In this document: positions 24,327 through 32,795 of the stretch, piece by piece
Numbering within the stretch: position 1 is the first letter of the stretch
Layout: each line of letters starts with the position of its first letter
Source of the DNA: CAXBPY01 sp003455275
GTDB taxonomy: Bacteria; Bacteroidota; Bacteroidia; Chitinophagales; UBA10324
DNA: 55,796 nt
Reading direction: 5' to 3'
Assembly: GCA_963977675.1 (NCBI GenBank)
Contig: CAXBPY010000015.1
Location: 1-55,796, forward strand
Translations under genes and position numbers: made by a program
The notes under the pieces: model-generated
Databases searched by the model: none
What the model was told of the DNA's origin: nothing
What the model saw: the letters and a program-made list of their open reading frames with translations, nothing else

Positions 24327-26219
24327 TTATGATTCGACAAAATACATATCTATTTCTCCTTTGTTCTTGGCAGAAATTTTTCCCCGATGATTACAATTAA
24401 ACTCATCTTTAATTAATGCATAAGTAGCCCCGCTTATATTCACCTTTCCGACTTCGCCACTCGATTCCATTCTTGAAGCAGTATTCACGGTATCTCCCCA
24501 GATATCATATGCGAATTTTTTTAAGCCAACAATTCCGGCAACCACCGGACCCGTATGAACGCCAATTCTTATTTCAAAAAATAATTTTCCTTCTTTTTCT
24601 CTTACTGATTTGTGGGCAAGCATGTATTGCTGAATGTCCAGAGCAGCCTTAACTGTATCTACGGCGTGAGATTCATTTGGAACAGGTAATCCTCCCGCAC
24701 ACATGTAAGCATCGCCTATGGTTTTTATTTTTTCTACTCCGTGCTTTTGAACAATCTGATCAAACGCCCTGAAGCAAGAATCAATCTCTGCTACCAATTC
24801 TTTTGGAGTTAATTTTTCTGAAAGCTGAGTAAACCCTTTGAAGTCAGTGAATAATACTGTTACATTTTCAATCTGTTTAGCTTCTGCTTCTCCTTTTTCT
24901 TTTAATTCTTCAGCAACTTCTTCGGGCAAAATATTTAATAACAATTCATCGCTTCTCTTTTTTTCTTTCTTAATTCTGTTTCGCTGGCGAAAAAATATTC
25001 CGGCAAAAATCACAACGACTGCAAACCCGGCAATAAATCCATTGCGGACTTGTTTCTGTCGGTTCACTTCCTGTTGTTTCTTGTCAAGTTCATTTTGCTT
25101 TTTAGAAATATCAAAATCAAATTGCAGTGAACCGAGTTTCTTATCTGTCTCGGTATTATATATTGAATCTTTAACTGCATCATACAGGTTTTGATATACA
25201 AATGCATTCTTAAAATCTTTGTTTGAAGAATATGATTTTGCCAACCCGTCATAGATTTCTTTCAGTTCGTATTTGGCCGCAACTTCATTCGCCAATAGTT
25301 CTGCCTCTTTATAAATTTCAATTGATCGTGAGAAATTATTTCCAAGCTGCTCTGCCTGTGCCAATCCTTTTAATGCTTGAACCATATCAAGCTTCGAGTC
25401 AATATTCTTTGCTATTTCATAGGCTTGCTCGTGATTTTTTTTTGCCGAATCAAGATCTCCTTTCTGCAGGTATACTTTTCCAATATCATTTAATGAATAT
25501 GGAATAAATTCTGTTCCCTCATAAGCGATCAATGATTTCCTGAAAAAGAAAAGTGCAGAATCAAAATTCTGTTTCTTCAAATAAATTTCTCCGATACCTA
25601 CTTCAGAGGAGCCAACAATGTTCTTATCTCCCAACTCTTCGCCAATGGGGAGTGCTCTTAAAAAATTACTGAGCGCCTTATCAAGTGTTTGCGTTTTGTT
25701 CAGATAAACATTAGCTATGTTTCCAAGCGCAGTCGCAATGCGTAGTTTGTTTCCTGTTTCTTCACTCAACTTTAATGACTGCAAAAAATAATCTAGGGCA
25801 CGCTCATCAGAACCATTGTTGAAGTACACATTTCCGATATTGCTCAGAATATTTGATTCACCTACTTTATCATTCAGGTTTTTAAACAAGGCAAGTGATT
25901 TTTCCCAATTCATCAGCGTTTCGGAATAATTTCCCTGCATATAATGAACGATACCGATATTCTTATAGGCATATGCTGATCCGCGGGTGAAGCCGATTTT
26001 CTCTGCAAGATCTCGCGCTTCAATTCCATAATTCATTGCCTGTGCAGGACTGTCACTGAAATTAATTTTACAAAGTTCATTCAGTGTGTTGACTTTGAAT
26101 GTGTCTTCGTTTTCAGTTTTTAAAACGGCAACCAAACTATCGGCAATTGAATTGCTTTCAGCATGAACGAAAACAACCAACAGTTGAAGAATAACGAAGG
26201 CGGAAAATTTTCTAAGCAC
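24327..26219 (-). CDS. TPR-linked membrane class III adenylate cyclase
   Basis: 630 residues starting at GTG (26219). It has a signal-like N-terminus (to HAES), then about eight TPR units (~60-340), a coiled coil (~365-392), one TM helix (~394-410) and a class III cyclase domain (~450-630). Catalytic residues are present: metal-binding D459 (LFTDFKGFT) and D503 (IGDAY), adenine-selecting K499 and D572 (YDIWG), and transition-state N579/R583 (VNTASRM). The K/D pair predicts ATP rather than GTP as substrate. The periplasmic TPR region is probably the sensor. It lies 84 bases after batE on the same strand and may be its own unit. Confidence 0.88.
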   Translation of the reverse strand: MLRKFSAFVILQLLVVFVHAESNSIADSLVAVLKTENEDTFKVNTLNELCKINFSDSPAQAMNYGIEARDLAEKIGFTRGSAYAYKNIGIVHYMQGNYSETLMNWEKSLALFKNLNDKVGESNILSNIGNVYFNNGSDERALDYFLQSLKLSEETGNKLRIATALGNIANVYLNKTQTLDKALSNFLRALPIGEELGDKNIVGSSEVGIGEIYLKKQNFDSALFFFRKSLIAYEGTEFIPYSLNDIGKVYLQKGDLDSAKKNHEQAYEIAKNIDSKLDMVQALKGLAQAEQLGNNFSRSIEIYKEAELLANEVAAKYELKEIYDGLAKSYSSNKDFKNAFVYQNLYDAVKDSIYNTETDKKLGSLQFDFDISKKQNELDKKQQEVNRQKQVRNGFIAGFAVVVIFAGIFFRQRNRIKKEKKRSDELLLNILPEEVAEELKEKGEAEAKQIENVTVLFTDFKGFTQLSEKLTPKELVAEIDSCFRAFDQIVQKHGVEKIKTIGDAYMCAGGLPVPNESHAVDTVKAALDIQQYMLAHKSVREKEGKLFFEIRIGVHTGPVVAGIVGLKKFAYDIWGDTVNTASRMESSGEVGKVNISGATYALIKDEFNCNHRGKISAKNKGEIDMYFVES

Positions 26220-26303
26220 AGTTTTAAAGTCTTTGATTTGTCAAAGAAAATATTTTTATCCAATAAAATTTATTACAGTAGAAATTTGGTTTATTGGTTG
26301 ATA

Positions 26304-27062
26304 TCAAATTTTGAGATATGAATTGCTTTCAATCCAACCAACTTTTCCATCTTCGAGTTTTATCTTGTTCCAGTTACCAACTGAGTCAAATATTTTAAAG
26401 CATGTTCCCTCGTGAATGATAAACAGATTGCTGCTATTGGCATCGGGCGCACTTTTCACATCAGTGTTGCTAACCATAAGCACGGCTTCATTATCACTTT
26501 CCTCATTTTTTTTCTGATGATAAGCCAGAAGAAAGAAACAAACAGAAACAAGAATCAAAGCAAAGCTCAACCGGCTGAATATTTTTTTTCTGAAAACAAA
26601 CATGGATGTTGTAAACACTATAACTGAAATCCATAACGAAAAAATTGCCAGGAATGACCAGCCATCAGATGATTGGCTGGATACAAATTCATTCCACCAG
26701 GAAAAAATTTTTAATTGCGGAAGCGGCCTGATTTTGTCAATGGTTTTTAGTTCTGCAATTTGAAGGTTGTGCTGAATGTCCTCATCACCCGGAGAAATTT
26801 TTTCGGCTTTCTTGAAATACAAAATTGCTTTTCCAATTCGCTTGAGCTTGTAATAACAATTGCCGAGATTATAGAAAGCATCCGGGCTCTCATAACCCTG
26901 ACCAATTATTTTTTCATAAGCTGAAGCCGCCTCATCGAATTTATTTTTTTTGTATAAATCATTTGCATTCTTAAAAATCTCTGCAGCTGATTGAGCGCTT
27001 GCAACTTCAGAATAAAAACATACCATAAGAAAAAGAAAAAATATTTTGGTAAATGAATTCAT
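26304..27062 (-). CDS. batE: BatE: TPR plus SH3-like protein of the bat operon
   Basis: About 252 residues from the ATG at 27062 (MNSFTKIFFLFLMVCFYSEV, then ASAQ). Two earlier in-frame ATGs lie inside batD. It has a signal peptide, two or three TPRs (SAAEIFKNANDLYKKNKFDE, PDAFYNLGNCYYKLKRIGKA), two TM helices (~130-180) and a C-terminal SH3-like domain (TDVKSAPDANSSNLFIIHEG, VGWIESNSYLKI). This is the standard BatE layout. Bat proteins were linked to aerotolerance in Bacteroides; their molecular role is not settled. Confidence 0.85.
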   Translation of the reverse strand: MNSFTKIFFLFLMVCFYSEVASAQSAAEIFKNANDLYKKNKFDEAASAYEKIIGQGYESPDAFYNLGNCYYKLKRIGKAILYFKKAEKISPGDEDIQHNLQIAELKTIDKIRPLPQLKIFSWWNEFVSSQSSDGWSFLAIFSLWISVIVFTTSMFVFRKKIFSRLSFALILVSVCFFLLAYHQKKNEESDNEAVLMVSNTDVKSAPDANSSNLFIIHEGTCFKIFDSVGNWNKIKLEDGKVGWIESNSYLKI

Positions 27063-27072
27063 CTGAGCGTTC

Positions 27073-28965
27073 CTATTTTTTAATTTCATTTTCCAGATCT
27101 GCAATCAGATTCAGAGCAGCGGAATAATTATTCTTCATTTCTGTATCACTTGCTGCAGGCGAATACAGCGCAAGTTCGCAACTGTTTATAATTGAGAGCA
27201 AGCGTGCGATCGTATCATTTGATACATTCCTGGACAGCAGTTTTTCTTCTACATTTTCTTTTGAAAGCGAAGCAATATCAATATTGAGTTTGTCGCACAC
27301 ATATCCCCACATAGCGCGCGAAACTTCTTCGTAAAAATTCTTGCGATCGTTTTGCTTCAGAAATTTCTCGCCCTTGCTCAATCTTTTTCTTGCAAGCGAT
27401 AATGCTTTCTTTCGTTTTGTTCCAATTACATCAGCAGCAAGATTTTCATTTCTTTTTTTCAATGCAATCAATCCAATGAAAAGAAAAAGCGGAGCTACTG
27501 ACATTGCATAAAACCCTAGCGAACCGAAGAAGGAATTATTTTCTTTTTCGAAAGAAGGTGTTTGAGTTTTTATATACCGAATGTCTTCATTCAGAAGAGA
27601 AATATCTTTTTGATTCGATGAAGAATTGTTAGTAGAATTTTTTGTCGGCTGCCCTGTAATCTTTAAAGGATATTCAGGTGAAGCGATGGTCGTGTATTTC
27701 GCAGTTGCCGGATCGAAATAAGAAAATGTGTAAGAAGGAATTTTGAATTCGCCCGGCTCATGAGGAATCAGAAGATAATCATATTGCAATGTTCCGCTTA
27801 ATCCGTCCGCCGAGTTGGTGATGTTTTCTTTTTCTTTTGGGTCATAACTCTCAAAGCTTGATGGGAATTGAATTTCAGGCGCATCCAACAATTTCAAATT
27901 TCCAGTTCCGGAAATTTTCATTGTGTAGGTAAGTGCATCATCAGTCTTAGCTTCTTTTCCGGAGAGCGAGGTTGAGAAACCAAAAGTGCCAACAGCTCCG
28001 CTGAAATTTTCCGGCTTGCCACTCTCCGGCAAGTCCTTCACATTAACTTTTGCAGAAAGAGTTTTAAGAGTGAGCGAAACATTTTGTGAATGACCAAAAA
28101 AATTATCGAACAAATTATTTGAGCGCGACTGAAGAGAAACCTGTGCAACTGCATTGATTTCAATCGGAGAAATTTCAAGCGAACCTGAACGCTGTGAGTA
28201 CAAATTGTATTTGATGAGATCGAGAGTATTGTATTGTTTTCCATTGTATGTTTCAACTGTTGGCCTGCGTTTCGGATCGAGTTCAACTTCCTGCGTCCAA
28301 AATCCATCGAACGATGGTGACTTACTCAAGTTATAGTTCACGATATTCCGCCGGTAGTAAAGCCGGTAAGTTGCAGTTACTAATTCGCCTTTGTAAGTTG
28401 ATGTTTTGTTAAGCACAACCCGAACAAAAACATCATCCTTGATTTGTTTTTTTAGTTCTTCTTCTGAAACCTGTGGTTGCTGTTGCTGACCAAATGGATC
28501 ATTAAAGAACGGATCGTTAAATGGATTGTTCTGATTTTGACTTTGCTGTTGTTGTTGTTGAGAAACCGGTGCTGTCACCGTTACACTGACTTCGTTAGAC
28601 TGCATCGTAGTTCCATTTACATTAATGCTCGCTTTACCAATTGTAAATGTTCCCTGCCGCTTCGGACGCAAAACATAAGTATAAGTCATAGACTGCGACA
28701 TGGCGCCATTGATATTGGAGAAACTCGACATGGTGCTCGGTCCGCCCATTAATTGAAAATCATTCATCGGGGGCAGAGAAACATTGGCACCGTTTGCATT
28801 TTTGAGAGTGAAACTGAGATTGAAGTTTTGATTTTCCGGAACTGATTTAGGCGCGCTTGCAGTAAATGTTTGCGCGCTTGCAGATAAGACAACAATTAAT
28901 AATTGACAATTGACAATTGACAATTGACAAAATTTTCTCCACGAAAAAAATTTTCTGAAAAACAT
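27073..28965 (-). CDS. batD: BatD membrane protein
   Basis: 630 residues. A signal peptide ending LSASAQ is followed by Ig-like beta domains (FTASAPKSVPENQNFNLSF, AMSQSMTYTYVLRPKRQGTF), a Gln-rich linker (PVSQQQQQQSQNQNNPF), further beta domains, one TM helix (~485-505) and a cytosolic helical tail (SLARKRLSKGEKFLKQNDRK, AMWGYVCDKLNI). This matches the BatD (oxygen-tolerance) family. Part of the signal peptide (QLSIVNCQLLIV) is encoded by a CAATTGA heptamer repeat. One base separates it from batC upstream. Confidence 0.88.
   Translation of the reverse strand: MFFRKFFSWRKFCQLSIVNCQLLIVVLSASAQTFTASAPKSVPENQNFNLSFTLKNANGANVSLPPMNDFQLMGGPSTMSSFSNINGAMSQSMTYTYVLRPKRQGTFTIGKASINVNGTTMQSNEVSVTVTAPVSQQQQQQSQNQNNPFNDPFFNDPFGQQQQPQVSEEELKKQIKDDVFVRVVLNKTSTYKGELVTATYRLYYRRNIVNYNLSKSPSFDGFWTQEVELDPKRRPTVETYNGKQYNTLDLIKYNLYSQRSGSLEISPIEINAVAQVSLQSRSNNLFDNFFGHSQNVSLTLKTLSAKVNVKDLPESGKPENFSGAVGTFGFSTSLSGKEAKTDDALTYTMKISGTGNLKLLDAPEIQFPSSFESYDPKEKENITNSADGLSGTLQYDYLLIPHEPGEFKIPSYTFSYFDPATAKYTTIASPEYPLKITGQPTKNSTNNSSSNQKDISLLNEDIRYIKTQTPSFEKENNSFFGSLGFYAMSVAPLFLFIGLIALKKRNENLAADVIGTKRKKALSLARKRLSKGEKFLKQNDRKNFYEEVSRAMWGYVCDKLNIDIASLSKENVEEKLLSRNVSNDTIARLLSIINSCELALYSPAASDTEMKNNYSAALNLIADLENEIKK
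28901..28930 (-). repeat. CAATTGA heptamer tandem repeat in the batD signal peptide
   Basis: Four tandem copies of the 7-base unit (aattgac on the plus strand) encode QLSIVNCQLLIV. Three units give a 7-residue protein period. The related array at 6979-7010 lies in a sorting domain. Confidence 0.65.
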
Positions 28966-28966
28966 T

Positions 28967-29749
28967 TTACCAGTCCTTCTTGATTTTTACAGTTCCAACT
29001 TTCACTTGCTTCTGCTGCATCTTCTGATTTGTTTTTTTCTCTTCATCAGCCAGCGCCTTCAATAATTTCTCAGCATCCTCCTTACTCATCTTCGGCTTCT
29101 CTCCCTGCTTTTGCTGTTGATTCTGCTTTTGATCCTTTCCATCTTGCTGTTGTTGTTGCTGATCTTTTTTCTGATCCTGCTTGTCCTTGTTCTGATCTTT
29201 TTTTTGCTGATCTTTATTCTGTTGATCTTTTTGTTTCTGATTTTTATCCTGACCACCGCCACCCTGATCTTTTTTCAATTTAGAATTTGCATAAGCAAGA
29301 TTGTATTTCGCATCCGCATCTTTTGGATTCAGCTTCAGAGAATTTTTATATGCCTTGATTGCATCTTCCCATTTCTTCTGTTCCATAAAAGAATTTCCCT
29401 GGTTGTAATATGCTTTTGCTTTCACACTTTCATCAGCATTGGTTTGTGCTGAGAGTTGAAACTGTTTTGCTGCATCATCATATCTTTTCTGTTTGTAAAT
29501 AGCATCACCAAGATTGAAAACAGCTTCGGGAAAATTGTTTTTCACATCTAAAGCTTTCTTATAACTCGCCTCTGCATCGGCATATTTTTCATTCTGAAAT
29601 TGCTCGTTACCGTTTCGCGTATTCACTTTTTCCTGCTGAGATGAAAGTGTGAATTGCGCTGATGATTTTGAATTGAAAAATAAAATCATCATCACTGAAA
29701 AAATTATTGCAACTATAGATTGCTGACTGAAAAATGTTTTCGTATTCAT
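28967..29749 (-). CDS. batC: BatC: TPR protein with a Gln/Lys-rich tail
   Basis: 260 residues: a signal-like N-terminus (ending SSAQ), three TPR units (~40-150, EKYADAEASYKKALDVKNNF, FPEAVFNLGDAIYKQKRYDD, WEDAIKAYKNSLKLNPKDAD), then a long low-complexity Lys/Gln/Asp-rich stretch (~160-225, KDQQNKDQQKKDQNKDKQ) and a short helical end (SKEDAEKLLKALADEEKKT). The tail is probably disordered. It sits between batB and batD, the normal position for batC. Confidence 0.85.
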   Translation of the reverse strand: MNTKTFFSQQSIVAIIFSVMMILFFNSKSSAQFTLSSQQEKVNTRNGNEQFQNEKYADAEASYKKALDVKNNFPEAVFNLGDAIYKQKRYDDAAKQFQLSAQTNADESVKAKAYYNQGNSFMEQKKWEDAIKAYKNSLKLNPKDADAKYNLAYANSKLKKDQGGGGQDKNQKQKDQQNKDQQKKDQNKDKQDQKKDQQQQQQDGKDQKQNQQQKQGEKPKMSKEDAEKLLKALADEEKKTNQKMQQKQVKVGTVKIKKDW

Positions 29750-29759
29750 TGAATTTATT

Positions 29760-30761
29760 TTAAAGTTTTATTGAAAGTTTTCTTTTTCGTTCGCTCAAAA
29801 ACCATTCTGCCAAAAGCAAAACTCCCGCAATGCTAAGGCAAATCTGAAACTGGTCGTCGTAATCGGTGAAGACAGTTTCTTCATATTGCTTCGAATCAAT
29901 TTTGCCAAGCGCACCAAGTATTCCATTTACCTCATCATCGCCGCTGCCGAGGTGGTAAAATTTCCCTTTACCGCTTGAAGCAATTTGTTTCAACATGTCT
30001 TCATTCAGTTTTGAAAGAACAATGTTGCCATCTTCATCGCGTTTGAAATCATTGCCAACCGGAATTGGGGAACCATTATCAGAGCCGACTCCTACAGTGA
30101 AAATTTTTATTCCGTCATCCACGGCATTGCTGATTGCTTCATCCACACTTCCTTCATGATCTTCTCCGTCAGTAATAATGATAAGTGCCTTGTGACCTTT
30201 TTCATTTTTCACAAAAGCATCGCGCGCAAGATTGATTGATTCCGCAATGTTGGTTCCCTGCGTTGGAATCATATTCGTGTTCACAGATTGCAAATACATT
30301 CTGCCCGCACCGTAATCTGTCGTGAGCGGCATTTGCATGTAAGCATTTCCGGCAAACACAATTAAGCCGAGGCGATCATTTTTCAGTTGATCAATGAAAC
30401 GGGAAATAAAATTCTTCGCGCGCTCAAGGCGGTTGGGTTGAATGTCATTACTCATCATGGAGTTTGAAACATCAAGAGCGATAACCACATCAATACCCTG
30501 TTGTTTTATTTTCTCTTGCTTGGTTCCGATTTGCGGATTTGCAAAACCAAGAACGATGAACAAATAAGCGAGAAGCAAGAGCGAAAATTTTGTGACCTGT
30601 CTTCTGTCTGAAAAATCAGGAATAAGCTGAAGCACGAGAGAAGTATTTCCAAACCGTGCAATGTTTTTTCTTCTCCAATAAATGAAAAGAATAAACAAGA
30701 GCGCAACCGGAATTGCTGCTGCAAGCCCCCACAAATAATTTGTATGTTCAAACCGAAACAT
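29760..30761 (-). CDS. batB: BatB: von Willebrand A domain membrane protein
   Basis: 333 residues with two N-terminal TM helices (~10-27, ~58-76), a vWA domain (~88-290) whose MIDAS motif reads ALDVSNSMMSND, a second MIDAS Thr/Asp region (IITDGEDHEGS) and a C-terminal TM helix. It is a paralogue of the adjacent BatA; the coding regions abut with no gap. Metal-dependent protein binding in the periplasm or at the membrane is expected from the family. Confidence 0.9.
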   Translation of the reverse strand: MFRFEHTNYLWGLAAAIPVALLFILFIYWRRKNIARFGNTSLVLQLIPDFSDRRQVTKFSLLLLAYLFIVLGFANPQIGTKQEKIKQQGIDVVIALDVSNSMMSNDIQPNRLERAKNFISRFIDQLKNDRLGLIVFAGNAYMQMPLTTDYGAGRMYLQSVNTNMIPTQGTNIAESINLARDAFVKNEKGHKALIIITDGEDHEGSVDEAISNAVDDGIKIFTVGVGSDNGSPIPVGNDFKRDEDGNIVLSKLNEDMLKQIASSGKGKFYHLGSGDDEVNGILGALGKIDSKQYEETVFTDYDDQFQICLSIAGVLLLAEWFLSERKRKLSIKL

Positions 30762-31775
30762 CTATGGAATGCTTTTCAGGATTAAGTATCGAAGTAAAAA
30801 TTCCAGCAGTAATAAAAGTCCAGCTCCAAATGCGAATGGAAAAAACTTTTCTGTTTTGCGACTGTAAGCGTTCATCTCAATTTTAGTTTTCTCCAGCTTG
30901 TCAATCTGCGAATAAATTTCTTTCAGCTTTTTGTTATTCGTTGCACGGAAATATTGACCTCCTGTTTTCTTCGCAATGTCTTGCAACAAAGATTCGTCAA
31001 TTTGAACATCTACCAAATCGTAAAGCAATTGTCCATCGTAAGTTTTCGCAACGGGGGTCATTGCTTGTCCGTTGGTTCCAACTCCGATTGTGTAAACGCG
31101 CACTCCGTATTGCATCGCAATGTCGCACGCTGTTACAGGATCAATCGAGCCCTTGTTATTCACTCCGTCGGTCATAAGGATTACAACTTTACTTTTTGCG
31201 GGGCTTTCCTTCAATCGTTGAACTGCAGTGGCGAGCCCCATTCCGATAGCAGTTCCATCTTCAAGCAAACCATTTTTTATTCCTGCCAATTGATTTCGCA
31301 AAACCGTATGATCAATTGTAACAGGGCATTGAGTAAAACTTTCCCCTGAAAAAATCACGAGACCAATTCGATCATGCGATCTGCCATCAATGAAATCGGC
31401 TGCTTGTTTTTTTGCTGCTTCGATTCTGTTGGGTGAAAAATCTTTTGACAACATTGATGCAGAAACATCCATCGCCAGCACAATGTCTATTCCTTCTGTG
31501 GTTACTGATTCTTCATCGAAAGAAGTTTGTGGGCGCGCGAGCGCAATCAGAAGAAATATTATTCCAAGAACTCTGAGAGCAGGAAGAAATTTTTTTATCG
31601 TTGCTTTCATCGGAGTTTTCATTCCACTGAAAGAATTGGTAGATGAAAGTTTGAGTGAAGTAAAATTTCTTTTCGAAAAAAAATACCACCACACAACTGA
31701 CAGAAAAATTGCAACAGGTATCAAATACAAAACCCATTTGTCAGCAAACTCGATATGTGAAAAGTTGGTGAACAT
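30762..31775 (-). CDS. batA: BatA: von Willebrand A domain membrane protein
   Basis: 337 residues. It has an N-terminal TM helix (~15-32), a short linker and a second helix (~62-80), a vWA domain with MIDAS motif AMDVSASMLSKD and LMTDGVNNKGS, and a C-terminal TM helix (FGAGLLLLLEFLLRYLIL). It begins directly after the stop of the DUF4381-like gene and ends directly before batB, so translation is probably coupled through the cluster. Confidence 0.9.
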   Translation of the reverse strand: MFTNFSHIEFADKWVLYLIPVAIFLSVVWWYFFSKRNFTSLKLSSTNSFSGMKTPMKATIKKFLPALRVLGIIFLLIALARPQTSFDEESVTTEGIDIVLAMDVSASMLSKDFSPNRIEAAKKQAADFIDGRSHDRIGLVIFSGESFTQCPVTIDHTVLRNQLAGIKNGLLEDGTAIGMGLATAVQRLKESPAKSKVVILMTDGVNNKGSIDPVTACDIAMQYGVRVYTIGVGTNGQAMTPVAKTYDGQLLYDLVDVQIDESLLQDIAKKTGGQYFRATNNKKLKEIYSQIDKLEKTKIEMNAYSRKTEKFFPFAFGAGLLLLLEFLLRYLILKSIP

Positions 31776-32795
31776 TTATTGAGCGCTTGCTTCGCTTGGT
31801 TTTGTTGAATCAATAAATGCAATTGCGTTTTCCATCGCCTTCATGTTTTCATTGGGGAGTGGAAGTTTCTTAGCGAACTTTACGAAGTCAGCACTCTTTA
31901 AAATTGAGAGAAGAATTTCCTTCGAAGAAACAGTGACATCGTAACCGGAAATATTTTCTTCAATCTCTTCAGTTGTTGATTCCAACGCATTCCAGTTGAA
32001 ACGATATTCGAGATATTGACGAAGAATATCAGTGAGACGGCTGTAGTAAAGCTTTACTTCATCGCGCTGCCAGATTTTTTCTTCTTCTAATTTTTTCAAT
32101 TCCTTTTTCGCCCAGATGTGTGCCGGATCTTTTGGTCGCGGCTTTTCAATCACTACAGTTTTCTTTCTCTTGCTTCTTCTCCAGATAAAATAAATAATGA
32201 TTGCAATAACTACAAGGGCAATTGCTGCTCCGATTATGATTGGAAGAAATTCGCTCAATGAATATGGAACTGAAAGAGGAGATTTAATGAGTTTGATTGG
32301 TTTCGTTGTATCAACTGCAACCGTAGAAACAGAGACATAAAAGAAATCAGAATATAAAGTGTCTCGTTCGCCGTTTGTATTCGTAAAAAATATTTTCAGC
32401 GGACCAGTTCTGAAACTACCGGAATCATAAGCAGAAACAACAAATGATTGTGTGAACTGTTTTGCATTTCCTTCGATGGTGGAATCAATGTTAGAAGCGC
32501 TAAGCAGTTCCATCCTTCCGAGTGTGTCAGTTGGATGAGAGAGAGCAACAACTCCATTTCCCGAAAACTTCACGGTGAGTTTTACATTTAACTTATCTCC
32601 GATTACAATGTGAGTTGAATCTGCCTTCAGTGTAGCAATTATTTTTTGTGCATTGCACTTCGTCGCGCTCTCGGCTAAGCCGAGACAGGTCAAAGTGACA
32701 ATTGAAATGAAAATGAAAAGCGCGCCGAACATTCTTCGAAAAATTCCGAAGAAAATATTTTCACTTTTCACAATTTCACTTTTCACTTCCATCAT
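31776..32795 (-). CDS. DUF4381-like membrane protein of the bat operon
   Basis: 339 residues. The start overlaps the DUF58 stop by four bases (ATGA), which favours 32795; a start at 32732 would also give a signal peptide. An N-terminal hydrophobic segment ends CNAQ, followed by a beta domain (ADSTHIVIGDKLNVKLTVKF), one TM helix (~182-204) and a cytosolic tail with AHIWAKKELKKLEEEKIW and YYSRLTDILRQYLEYRFN, typical of DUF4381 proteins in bat clusters. The signal region contains two repeats (32646-32703 and 32761-32790). Confidence 0.75.
   Translation of the reverse strand: MMEVKSEIVKSENIFFGIFRRMFGALFIFISIVTLTCLGLAESATKCNAQKIIATLKADSTHIVIGDKLNVKLTVKFSGNGVVALSHPTDTLGRMELLSASNIDSTIEGNAKQFTQSFVVSAYDSGSFRTGPLKIFFTNTNGERDTLYSDFFYVSVSTVAVDTTKPIKLIKSPLSVPYSLSEFLPIIIGAAIALVVIAIIIYFIWRRSKRKKTVVIEKPRPKDPAHIWAKKELKKLEEEKIWQRDEVKLYYSRLTDILRQYLEYRFNWNALESTTEEIEENISGYDVTVSSKEILLSILKSADFVKFAKKLPLPNENMKAMENAIAFIDSTKPSEASAQ
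32646..32703 (-). repeat. Dispersed signal-peptide repeat, copy 4 (long form with perfect palindrome)
   Basis: The coding strand reads GTCACTTTGACCTGTCTCGG, then CTTAGCCGAGAGCGCGACG, then AAGTGCAATGCACAA. The centre holds a perfect palindrome, CTCGGCTTAGCCGAG. It encodes VTLTCLGLAESATKCNAQ up to the cleavage site. Relative to copies 1-3 it carries about 21 extra bases, seven codons, in frame. Confidence 0.65.
32761..32790 (-). repeat. GTGAAAAGTGAAA tandem repeat at an N-terminus
   Basis: Two copies of GTGAAAAGTGAAA separated by two to three bases encode VKSEIVKSEN just after the start codon of the DUF4381-like gene. This is the reverse complement of the ttttcact unit seen at 5231-5257. Confidence 0.55.

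Noticed and set aside
28901..28930. CRISPR-like array
   Set aside because: Seven-base units without spacers, inside a coding sequence.
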